Shown here: positions 10,442 to 20,587 of the stretch, piece by piece
Layout of the letters: each line of letters starts with the position of its first letter
Numbering within the stretch: position 1 is the first letter of the stretch
Origin: Gautieria morchelliformis
Lineage: Eukaryota; Basidiomycota; Agaricomycetes; Gomphales; Gomphaceae
DNA length: 64,000 bases
Direction: 5' to 3'
Assembly (NCBI GenBank): GCA_015179125.1
Contig: WHVA01000001.1
Coordinates: 248,001-312,000 of the forward strand
The notes under the pieces: generated by a model
Told to the model about the DNA's origin: nothing
What the model saw: only the letters and a program-made list of their open reading frames with translations
Databases searched by the model: none
Program-made: the position numbers and the translations under genes

Positions 10442-10474
10442 GTATTATCTGATTCCCACCCGATAACTATCGCT

Positions 10475-11872
10475 ATGCCTCCCCGTACCACAGCTACTTC
10501 AGCTCGAGCAGGAGCTGTCGAAGCTCTCTCTTATTTTGGCAGTCTCAGATCCGCAGCACCAAGGCACGCAGAACCCTCAGGCAGCTCTCATGCAGACGAT
10601 GAGCTTTCCGACACCAATCCGCCACGTTTCGAAGAAGTTCCCAACGCTAATCCCGACGACAATCCCGACTATGACGGCAATTCAACGAGTAGCAGCGGCG
10701 AACAAACAGCAGCGTCATTCCAACCCCCAGCTCCACCACCACCACCTCCACCAGGACCACCTCCAGGCAGCCCTCATGGCGGCCCACCCGGCGGTCCCCC
10801 AGGCGGTCCTCCACCTCCAATCCCACCCCAAATTCCCACCAACCCAGTTCTGCCTGCGCCAGTTCCGGATCTCGCACAAGCCATCGCCATGATAGCCGGC
10901 CAACTTCAGCGCCCGGCCCAAGCACCACCATGCCCCAAGACCAAAGTCCGCGAACCAGATCAGTTCGACAGTTCTGACCCCAAGAAGCTCCAGCCATTTT
11001 TGGTCCAGCTTCAACTCAATTTCCGTGATCATCACGACGCCTTTCCCAACAACGAACGAAAGGTCAACTACGCCCCTTCTTATCTCCGAGGCACGGCTCT
11101 CGACTACTTTGAACCCGCCCTCATGGATCCGTTCGTCCTCATCGACTGGGCTGACGATTACCCCAACTTCATTTCCGAACTCCGCAGCAACTTCAGACCA
11201 TTTGACATGGAAGCCGATGCGGAAAATGAACTCGATAAGCTTCGTATGAAAGACACTCATAAGATAGCTAAATATATCGTCACGTTTCAGCAGCTCGCTC
11301 CCCGAGTCCAATGGGGAGAAGCCCCACTCCGATGCCAGTTTTACATGGGCTTGCCATCCCGGATCAAGGATGAAATTGCCCGCGTCGGAAAACCCGCCAC
11401 CCTTACCGATCTCCGCAACCTAGCACAATCCATCAATTCGCGCTACTGGGAAAGACACTCCGAGATTGCTCGCAAGACTTCCACCCAGAGCAAGAACGAC
11501 AAGTCTTCCGACAAGAAGTCTGATAAAGACAAGAAGAAGACGAATTCCAGAAACAACAACTCCGGAAACAACAACAACAACAACAGTTCCGGATCCAACT
11601 CCGGCAACCGGAATAACAACAACACCCCTCACAACAATCAGGCCTCTGGTTCCAACACCAACACCCGGAAGAGCACTCCGGACCTTTCCAACAAACTTGG
11701 GACGGACGGAAAACTAACCCCTGTAGAACGCCAGCGTTGCATGGACAACAACCTTTGCCTTTTCTGCGGCAAAGGAGGTCACGTCGCTCATGAATGCACC
11801 CGAACTACCGCTTCGCAGCGAAAACAGAAGAGAACTACGAAGCGACTCCCGTTACGGATGCAAACAAAATAG
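10475..11872 (+). pseudogene. Gypsy-1 gag
   Basis: An open frame of 465 codons starting MPPRTTATSARAGA. The N-terminus is Ser/Asp-rich, followed by a Pro/Gly-rich tract (residues about 85-115) and the retrotransposon gag domain (about 150-330; REPDQFDSSDPKKLQPFL block). A basic, Asn/Ser-rich linker leads to one CCHC knuckle, CLFCGKGGHVAHEC, near the C-terminus. Gag forms the virus-like particle and packages RNA. Listed as part of a broken element; gag itself reads open. Confidence 0.85.
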
Positions 11873-14800
11873 TCAGCAGTCCTCCGGCCTCCGCACGAGC
11901 TGAGGGCTGTGTTGACCCCATTCGTGCGACTAACGAGGTTAAACTCAACGCATCCGCTCTTTCATCCTCCGACTCCCTCTCATTCTGCTCACCTCCAACA
12001 CAATTTCCACACCTCCATTTACAGCATTGATCGACTCTGGTTCGACTCATTGTTTCCTTGACTCCGACTTTGTTTTGAAGCATAAGCTTCCGACCCGCAA
12101 TATTCCAACAATTCTGCTCTGCATTTTCGATGGGTCATCCAATATGGCAATATCACAAGTTGTAGACCTGCCTATCAGTTTCACTACTGGGGACAACCAT
12201 GAAGTTACGTTTTACATTACTCCACTAGATGCTAGCTGTTCCATTGTATTAGGACACAATTGGCTCACCCACTATACTCCGTCAATTAACTGGGCATTGG
12301 GTCAGATACAGTTCTGTACCCCGGATCATCTTCTGTCTATTCCAACGTCGCCCACAAAGATGGCTAAAGCCTCTTCTGCAACTCCACTCACGGATTCAGT
12401 TCCACACTCCGGTCCTGCTTTAGCAACTCCATCCCTCGAAGATCCTCTAATTGCTCTTGTTTCCGCCATTGCTTTCCGCGTATTTCAATGGCAAGAAGAT
12501 TCGACTGTCTCTCAGATTCATCTCTCCGATTCAGCTTCAGTCAAGGCTTGTTCCGCCTCGACTTTCACTCCGGTCGACATGAGCTTAGTTCCAGAAGAAT
12601 ATCACAACTTCCCAGAGATGTTCAACAAGGCCAAAGCCGACAAACCTGGTGAACATCGACCTTACAATTTGAAGATAGATTTGGAAGAAGGAGCATCTCC
12701 GCCCCTTGGACCGATCTACTCCCTTTCGCAAAGTGAACTCCAGACTCTCTGAGAGTTCATCGATGAACACCTCAACGTGGGCTTTATCCACCCATCACTG
12801 TCTCCACACGGCACTCCGGTCCTTTTCGTCAAGAAGAAGAAGGATGGATCTCTCCGCCTCTGCGTTGATTTTCGTGGACATAACGCCCTCACTCAGAAGG
12901 ATAAATATCCACTTCCGTGCATGTCTGACCTTCTCAACACTCCCTGCAGAGCAAAGATCTACACCAAAATCGACCTCTGGCACGCTTATCACCTTGTCCG
13001 CATCTGTGAAGGTGACAAGTGGAAAACCACCTTCCACACCCACTACGGTGCTTTTGAGTGGGTTGTCATGCCTTTTGGTCTACCCAATGCTCCTGCCGCT
13101 TTTCAGCAATTTATGAACAACGTATTTTCCAACCTCCTCGATGTATGCATTCTAGTCTACATTGATGACATCCTCATCTATTCCAACTCACCAGAAGAAC
13201 ATCGGGAACATGTCTGTGAAGTACTGCGCCGTCTCCACAAACACCACCTCTACCAAAAGCAGAGAAATGCAAATGCCCTCGCGACACGGTCGAATACCTG
13301 GGCTATATCCTCTCTCCAACAGGTCTTACCATGGCAGAGGACAAAGTCAAGGCAATTCAAGAATGGCCGGAACCCCGACGTGTTAAGGGTGTGCAGTCTT
13401 TCCTTGGCTTCCCCAATTTTTACTGATGTTTCATTTATAATTTTTCCGACATTACTGTTCTACTCATGTGTCTCACCAGGAAGGGTGCTCCATGGAATTT
13501 CACTCCGGAATGCTGTTAAGCATTCAAAACCCTCAAGGTGGCCTTCACTACGGCTCCTATACTTGGTTTCAGGATTCTAGATGCCCAACTTGTACTTGAA
13601 ACCGATACTCCCGACTATGCGCTAGCTGCCATTCTTTCAATCATTTCACCCGACGACGGAGAAATTCATCCGATCGCATTTCAATTCCACACCTTCTCTG
13701 CCCCAGAACTCAACTATGACGTCCACGATAAGGAACTACTTGCAATCTTCAAAGCCTTCAAACTCTGGTGACACTACCTCGAAGGTGCAACATATCCGAT
13801 CAACGTTGTAATGGATCATAAAAACCTTGAGTATTTCGGGACTACTAAGATTTTGACTTGCCGTCAATTCCACTGGTCTGAATATCTCTCACAGTTCAAT
13901 ATGGTGATCCGCTTTCGCCCCGGAAAGCTCGGAGCGCACTCACTAGACGTTGGGACATCTACCCAAAAGAGGGAAGTAGCGACTATGCCAAGGTTAATCT
14001 GCACAATTTCCACCCAGTATTCTCGACTGAGCAGCTGGCATTGTCCCTGCGTGCCACAGCATTGCAATTTCTGCTACTCCACGCCTCAATCATCATGGAC
14101 ACTGAGTCTCTCCATTCCAACATCCATTCCGCACTCCATTCCAACCCCATCTCCGAAGCCCACCTCGATAACCCAACCAGTCCTGGATGGTCCCTCAATT
14201 CCGACAGGTTCCTCCACCACAAGTCCTGAATCTATGTTCCGGATATCAATGATCTACGACTCCGTGTACTTCAGCAAAGCCACCATCATCCGCTCTCAGG
14301 ACACCAAGGCCAAAACAAGACTCTCAACCTCATCCTCCACACTTACACTTGGCCACTCCTCTGCACAATGGTCCAAGAGTACTGCAAGTCATGCACCACC
14401 TGCATGCGCACCAAGCCCCAACATCACAAACCCTATGGCCTCCTGAAGCAACTTCTGATCCCGGAACAACCCTGGAATTTGATATCCATGGACTTCATGA
14501 GAAACTTCCTATGCCGACCTTAGTGATGATCTCGTAAGGGCCAAGGTATTTTTCAGAGAGCTTCTTCCAGGGACGAGTGGTGCGGACGTTTTCAGCTTTG
14601 ACGAAGACTTTGTCGTCGATCTTGAATTCCAGTTGTGGAAGCCGTTTCCGATCAGCGGAAGTGTGATATCTCTTTTGGGCAGAGGATATGTTCTCTCGGA
14701 GGTGCTGGTGAAGCACATTGAGTTCCACAACGAAATCTCAGGCTCTGGCAGAGGCGAGGTTGCATTCAGGGTGGATGGCAAGATTCAGGTGATAGCCTTA

Positions 14801-15540
14801 TTGGCATAGAAGGATGAAATTCCGGTGGTGGCAGAAGGTGCATTGTTGTAAGTGAATTCTACGAGCGGAAGAAGGTCGGACCAGTTACTATGTTGGTAGT
14901 TGCAATGGATGCGGAGGTACTGCTCAAGGGTCTGATTAGTGTGTTCCGTTTGACCGTCACCTTCAGGATGATAGCCGGAAGTGCAGTGGAGTTTCATGTC
15001 GAAAGCCTTGCTGAGTGTGTGGAAGAAAGATGACACGAATTCTGATCCACGGGCGGAAGTGACATGGGAGGGGATTCCATGCTTGGAAAAGACATGGAGC
15101 CCAAAGAGCTGTGTGAGCTGGGCGGAAGTGATGGTGTCGTAGGTTGGAATAAAGATAGACTGCTTTGTAAGGCGGTCAACGATAACTAGGATGGTATCAT
15201 AGCCAGAATATGCGCGCAGTACATCTGGTATTCTAGGTGTCTATGCTTGAACCCGCAGTTCCAAATACAATCCCAAATCAAGAACAACCTCCGCCTCTGC
15301 CAGTTATCATCAATGGAGAACCGGAACACGAGATTTTGGAAATTCTCAATTCCAAGCTCGACAAGTGATACCATTGTCAACTTCAGTACCTAGTCAAGTG
15401 GGCAGGCTATGAAAACACCGACGAAGAGACTTCCTGGATTTCCACCACGGAACTCAACCACACCTCCGAACTCGTCTCAGATTTCCATAAGGCATACCCT
15501 GCCAAGCCTGGACCCCTTCTCATGCACTAAGTCATTCCGG
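11873..15540 (+). pseudogene. Gypsy-1 pol region (protease, RT, RNase H, integrase-related, chromodomain)
   Basis: Recognisable parts in order: an aspartic protease (IDSGSTHCFLD near 12030), RT with [10 protein letters not shown] (near 13160), RNase H with NYDVHDKELLAIFKAF (near 13710), integrase-related sequence, and a chromodomain near 15390-15530. The region is fossil, with several breaks and an internal rearrangement that is also present in Gypsy-2. The rearranged state being shared means it arose before the two copies separated. Confidence 0.8.
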
Positions 15541-15656
15541 CACCTCCGACATTCTATTCCATTTTCGCTCCTTAAGTCACAAGTTAAATTTGATTATTAC
15601 TTCATCTAATCTATTCCGACATTCCAAGAAAACTATTCTACAAGTTGTTCCGATGC

Positions 15657-16830
15657 TTAGTGTTCCTCCATGGTATTGTCACCCCCAAATCCCGCCCAGT
15701 CATCCACCTCTGGATCCACCACATCTCCGTTTCTCCCATAGGCCTCCTTGAACCTCACGACATCCTGGACCTCACCCTCCGACACTTCTGTGTCTGCTTC
15801 CGAGTCCTCCATCTCCTGCATCCACCTCAACTCCGCAACAACCTGATCCAGGTGATCCTTGAAGGCCCCGAGGCGATCCACGACTGCGCTGTAAAAGTTA
15901 TGCTGCATGCACAACCCTTGCTCCCCTTGTTGGAGCAATCCGTGGAGTGACCGCATGATATCCAGAAGAGGATCTGCGGTCCACTCCTGTCCGGTCACCC
16001 CACTCCTGCTCCCCTCCGGACCCCCTTGGTTTCCCTTCGCCTTTGCATCCCTGGACAAGGGTGTCATTCCTGGCGAAGGCCTTTCTGACCCGATTTCTGA
16101 CCCTCCGGTTTTCTTCTGCTTGGTCGACACCCGGGCCGTGAGTCCATCAACGACGCACGCCTTCTTGGCATCCTTGCAGTGCTTTCAGGCTGTAGCTTTT
16201 CCGGCCAGGTCCCACACACATGGCACTTCCTTTTCTACTCAGCCCTCACAGCTAGGCTCCGAAGGGCCGTCGTCTTCCGGTGCCAATCTCTTCACACCCA
16301 CTTGGTGCGCCTCCTTCCGGTGCTGTTTTTCCTCCTGTGCCGCTCGCCACTCCGCCATCACTTTCCCCTTGCCCTTGTTTTGGGCTTTGGGGTCTCTTGC
16401 AGTGTGTCCTCCAATGGTGTTTTGGTCCGAACAGAAATCCCTTCCGCTTTGGCCAGTTTCTTCTGTTCTGACAGTCAGGCTATCTTATCAAGCGGACTGA
16501 AGCACTTACCTTTGTCGCCTCACGACTTTTCTCTGCCTTTTCCACCGTTGCCTTTTCCGCAGCAGCTTGCTCCTCTGCAAGCTTTTCCGCCACTTCTTTG
16601 GCCTCCCGCTCTTCACGCTCGCGCTCCAGACGATCACGCTCCTCACGGGCCTTGCACTCTGTGTCTTTGTGCTCCTCTTCCTTGCGCTCCTCCTCCAGCC
16701 GCTCCTTCTCCGTCTGAGCGGCCTCCTCAGCCTCGCGTTTTTCCACCAAATCTTTTTCCGCAAGCACATTGGTGAAATGCTCCTTCATTTGGGCGCTGGT
16801 CATTTTGGAGAAGTCGACTGGGGAGCTCAT
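15657..16830 (-). pseudogene. Antisense accessory ORF of Gypsy-1: coiled coil, Cys-rich cluster, acidic tail
   Basis: Lies between pol and the 3' LTR on the opposite strand to gag-pol. From an ATG at 16830 (MSSPVDFSKMTSAQMKEHF) a long Glu/Lys/Arg/Ala coiled coil runs to about 16510. A consensus GTAAGT...ACAG intron (16509-16463, 47 nt) follows. Around 16310-16150 is a Cys-rich stretch whose spacing recalls a fungal Zn(II)2Cys6 cluster. The last part (16130-15657) contains a PLLDIMRSLHGLLQQGEQG helix and an acidic C-terminus ending DNTMEEH. A related frame lies antisense in Gypsy-2 (27192-27593). Function unknown; an architecture of coiled coil plus zinc cluster would suit DNA binding or chromatin targeting, which is inference. 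Fossil copy. Confidence 0.6.
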
Positions 16831-16950
16831 GATGGATGTGGATTGAAGCGTGTTCCTTCTCCTGCCTATCGTTCGAACTCCGACGCATTGTTCACAGGTC
16901 ACATGATCTGACGTGTGGTCTCGCAGGGCTCGACCTTGAAGAGGAGATAC

Positions 16951-17820
16951 TGTTACGACCATGCCACTCAACCATCTCTGCCACCTCTGGAATAGCACAT
17001 CAGGAATATCGTGGATCAGAATGAATACATGGACCTGATATGTGCAACCAAGCAGGAGTTTTGCATTGATTGGTTGCAAAATGCAGATGAGTCCAGTATA
17101 TGGACAGCTAGTTATTTGGTGTTGGGGCCATCAACCAACGGAGCCTGCATGAGAATTCCTCCTCTCAAGGTTATAGGCAATTTGGAAACCAGAGTTTCAG
17201 ATAATGCAGAGAAAAGCAAAATACTGTTCACGTCTTTTTGCCTTTCGCAAGGGGTACAACTCCAGCAGGAACCCAACACGCCATTTCCAGAGCCTGTGTT
17301 TGAGTATGCGCAGATAACTGATGGGCAAATACAATGCACAATCGGTAAAATAGGCCTTTATAAAGCTGCAGGCCCATCTGGGCTCTCGAACGCAGTACTA
17401 ACTCATTGTGCAGATTTACTCACCCCTTACCCGGGCTGCATTTACCAGGCCACACTTCATTTCGACACTTACCCCCAACAGTGGAGAACCTCCACCATCG
17501 CCACCCTGTGGAAACCAGGGAAACCTGATTACACGGTAGCGAAGGTTTATCAACCTATAACACTTATGGAGACACTTGCCAAGCCTCTCTCAGGCTGTGT
17601 AGCTGAGACACTGACATACTACGCAGAGACACTTCAAATGTTGCCATCCACCCATGGCCTTACCTGACTGCATTCCGACCTCTGTCCTCCGACCTCCGAC
17701 CTTCAGCACTGTCTTCCTGACTTCCACCTTCTCCGATGACTGGAAGTCAGATCCGAAATACTTAGGACAATAGTTCATCAGGGGTGCAACACATAAGTTG
17801 AAGCTGTTGTCCTTTCTCGT
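16951..17820 (+). repeat. Gypsy-1 3' LTR, interrupted by a LINE fragment
   Basis: TGTTACGACCATG at 16951 repeats the LTR start at 9779. After the LINE fragment, LTR-type sequence resumes at about 17668 (repeated TCCGACCT words), including the stretch CGAAATACTTAGGA and GGTGCAAC..AAGTTGAAGC near 17790, which matches the 5' LTR close to its end. The LTR-like similarity fades at about 17820. Confidence 0.65.
17011..17667 (+). CDS. LINE ORF2 fragment (start of RT domain), inserted in an LTR
   Basis: A 218-codon open frame with the N-terminal RT blocks of a Tad1-like LINE: ITDGQIQCTIGKIGLYKAAG, GLSNAVLTHCADLL, WKPGKPDYTV and ITLMETLAKPLSGCVAE. It is a different subfamily from the LINE at 1-5300 (for example KAAGPSGLSN against KAPGANGIPN). 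The fragment ends at LPSTHGL, just before the block that would continue the RT fingers, so it is truncated at both ends. No endonuclease, palm motif or poly(A) is present. Confidence 0.8.
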   Translation: MDQNEYMDLICATKQEFCIDWLQNADESSIWTASYLVLGPSTNGACMRIPPLKVIGNLETRVSDNAEKSKILFTSFCLSQGVQLQQEPNTPFPEPVFEYAQITDGQIQCTIGKIGLYKAAGPSGLSNAVLTHCADLLTPYPGCIYQATLHFDTYPQQWRTSTIATLWKPGKPDYTVAKVYQPITLMETLAKPLSGCVAETLTYYAETLQMLPSTHGLT

Positions 17821-18982
17821 TCGGTCAGCTGGGATAGAATTGGATGTTTTCCTTGGGTGACTGGACGTCCTGGAGATGTAGAAATGGCTGGGCAGATTGC
17901 ATCTGGTGAGCAGTCAGCGTCTCTTTCAGGCACTGGTTAATGGTTCCATAGGATCTGGAAGAATAGCAGAGGCTTAATAATAGCATCCAAGCTAAGGCAT
18001 CATAGCCACAATTCCAATAGAAACCAACTAGCAGAGCAATATGCAGCAACTTATGTGGCTATCTGCTCACTCTGGCAAACCCATACATTCAAAAAACCAT
18101 GGATACATATATATTCTGTGACATTTCAAATTTGACTTTCTTCATAATTTATTCAACTTGTGGTGGCCTGTGGGGCATTGCATGTTTGTGAGTGGTTTAG
18201 GGAAAATGGCAGGCATCTGGCAAGATGCCTGTCTGCAAATCAAGGCTCAACCATGACAGACAAAGTGTTTACCCAATCAAGTTCACTTGGTCCGTGCCTA
18301 CACTGGCTTGAGCTCATAGACTGTGAAGATATAACAGGCAACACCTTAATTGCTTATATCGAGGTGAGGCAGGTGTCAGGGCATGTGGAGGACTTCCAGT
18401 TATTGGTGAGTGGGTGTCCAGGAGTGGAAGACAAGCACCTGACTGAAGTGTCCCATTTTGTAATTGTTGAGGGGGTACCCTACCCCCCTTAACAAATCTT
18501 GAATATTCATCTAACATCATAACTATAAATTAAAATTTATTCTGTAAATTGCCCACAATGGCAGAACTGGCAGAAGAAGGCCTTTCTGCTGAGTGTGGCA
18601 GAATACAGCAGAAAAGGTTTAGTGGTGTACCGTATATCTACACTAAAACCATGGGACAAAGACAGATGGTACAGCAGATGTGACAGATGACCTGTGTGGC
18701 TGATGTCAGTCTCAGTAGACATCAGCCATGCTCAGTGCTGCCTCTGGATCCCAATGTTTGTGCATATAAATTTCCTCTTCATATATCTGCAGTGCTTGGC
18801 CTTGATCAGCACCTTTTTGTGCTTCAAGATCATATACCTGCGCTGCGATGATCTCACTTCCTTCCAGTTCAGAATTGATAGAGTCATAGATTTACTGGTA
18901 GAGTATATATGTGGCCTATAGCTCGAGGCCAAGTTCAATGGATAACACAAGAGGAAAATAACTTGAAGTTTGACTCAAGACT
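17821..18982. other. Unassigned sequence upstream of the Harbinger transposase
   Basis: No gene recognised with confidence. A 110-codon plus-strand frame (18160-18492) has no recognisable motif. On the minus strand about 18905-18720 reads open for about 60 codons with an acidic composition (AAQVYDLEAQKGADQGQALQ), possibly a remnant of the second Harbinger gene, but it is preceded by stops. The region is probably the 5' part of the DNA transposon. Confidence 0.3.
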
Positions 18983-20077
18983 TTGGCAACATTCTATCAA
19001 AAAAGGTACTTAGATAAAAACCCGCTCCATAATTCAGTACTGTCAGGATGGGGCTGGGTGAAGGAACTTCTGGATGGCAATCCACAACGCATGAAGGACC
19101 AACTTGGCATGCATAAACACGTATTTCAAGCATTGTGCTTGGAGCTTGCAAGCAAAAGTCTACTGGGCCATACCCTCCACATTTGCTTGGAGGAACAAGT
19201 TGCTGTTTTCTTGTACACAGCCATAACCAACCTGTCTAATAGGAAACTTGCCGAACGCTTTCAGCGAAGTGGAGACACCATATCAAAGTTATTGAGTTTA
19301 CTATTTTTATGTGATTACCTGTTTTGATCATGTCCCTAGATGCTTTCACAGAGTACTTGAAGCTCTCACCACGACCCCATTATATAATACCCATGTCCAA
19401 CTCCCTGATGAGAACACACCACTTGCTGAAGAGATTGAGAGCAACCCAAAGCTCTTTCCATACTTTCAGGACACACTAGGTGCAATTGATGGGACACATC
19501 TGGATGTTCATCCACCCAGTGAGGACAAGGCACGTTACCGGAACAGGAAAGGGGGGGTTACCCAAAATGTGCTTGCAGCATGTACATTTAACATGCATTT
19601 TTGCTATGTCCTTGCTGGCTGGGAGGGTAGTGCATATGATGGTGCAATCTTTGAGGATGCATGGTGCCATGACCTGAAGATACCAGCTGGGAAGTACTAC
19701 CTTGCTGATGCTGGGTTTGCCTCATGTGATGCATTGCTTGTCCCATATCGAGGTGTTCACTACCCTCTCCGGGAGTGGGAGGCTAGTCAGCACAAGTGAG
19801 TTGTGGAACCATAGGCTTATTATCTCCAATATTTATCACAGTTCATAGACCTGGAAATCCCAAGGAACTGTTCAATCTGCGACACGCACAGGCACGAAAT
19901 GTGGTTGAAAGGATTTTTGGGGTATCTCAGAAACGATTTGCCATGCTACAATTTGCAAATTAGTTCCCAATTGCAGTGCAGGGTCGTATCATCTCTGCTC
20001 TTTGCATCTTGCATAACTTTATCCGCACCCATGACTTTGATGATGATATGGAATGGGATGGGGGGGAAGGTCCTCAT
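18983..20077 (+). pseudogene. PIF/Harbinger DDE transposase gene, two introns, interrupted at its 3' end
   Basis: Exon 1 (18983-19287) begins MATFYQKRYLDKNPLHNS. Intron 1 is 19288-19339 (52 nt), exon 2 is 19340-19795, intron 2 is 19796-19848 (53 nt), and exon 3 runs from 19849 to the Copia-A junction at 20077. Splicing at these GT..AG sites keeps the frame. The catalytic triad is visible: LGAIDGTHLDVHPP (Asp), YYLADAGFAS (Asp) and ARNVVERIFGV (Glu); the C-terminal LCILHNFIRTHD motif of the family follows. One in-frame TAG lies at 19960-19962 in exon 3 where the family usually has an aromatic residue. The last exon resumes after Copia-A at 25335-25480. The product would cut and paste its element; this copy is dead through the insertion and the stop. 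Confidence 0.85.
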
Positions 20078-20574
20078 TGTAGAGGACAGGAATTATAGGC
20101 AGTAGGTATGGACTTGTTGCTCAAAAGAATAGACTAGAAAACAATTCACTCTCTCAGTGAATTTAGTTGTCACTCTAAATATATTATACACTACCTAGAA
20201 AACAATTCACTACAGAGGATTTCTAGGTTAATAAATCGAAAGAATGCTAGACTAATTTACTTGCCTCTCTCAGTGAATTTAGTTGTCACTGAGAGAGGGG
20301 GAAACTGTTTCACTGCGCATGTACTACTACCCGGCCCTTTAGCGCCCAAGAGCTCGCGCGTCGAAGTCATTTCAGACTCCGCTGGGTGCAGCCGCTTGTG
20401 AAAGTAGGAATAACAAAATGAAATAGAGAGACAGGGAGTGAGTGGAAAATTTCGAAAATAACCAGAGAAATGGATGCATGATACAAGAACAACATGAGAA
20501 GAAATTGAGAAAGCACACAACAAATTGGATATATTATGCTTGATTTTGGTGCAGGAGCATCAATGCACCCAACA
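20078..20574 (-). repeat. Copia-A 3' LTR
   Basis: Same 497-bp length as the 5' LTR. Contains an inverted pair around CTCTCAGTGAATTTAGTTGTCACT that recurs within each LTR (20170s and 20270s). Confidence 0.9.
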
Positions 20575-20587
20575 CGCCCCCTCAAGC

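Larger units (their letters stand above)
9779..17820 (+). mobile_element. Gypsy-1: Ty3/Gypsy chromovirus fossil
   Basis: A long terminal repeat at 9779-10441 is followed by gag, pol with protease, RT, RNase H, integrase-related sequence and a chromodomain (to about 15530), then an antisense accessory ORF and the start of a second LTR at 16951. The element is broken: several breaks lie across pol, and the 3' LTR is interrupted by a LINE fragment (17011-17667). A second copy, Gypsy-2, lies on the minus strand at 26968-34105. The chromodomain (YLVKWAGYENTDEETSW block near 15395-15450) assigns it to the chromovirus branch. The LTR pair is clearly diverged, so the insertion is old relative to the Copia elements here. 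Confidence 0.85.

Noticed and set aside
16179-16775. Ser/Pro-rich and Leu-rich plus-strand proteins near 16.2-16.8 kb
   Set aside because: They are shadows of the antisense coiled-coil ORF, whose composition and second copy support the minus strand.
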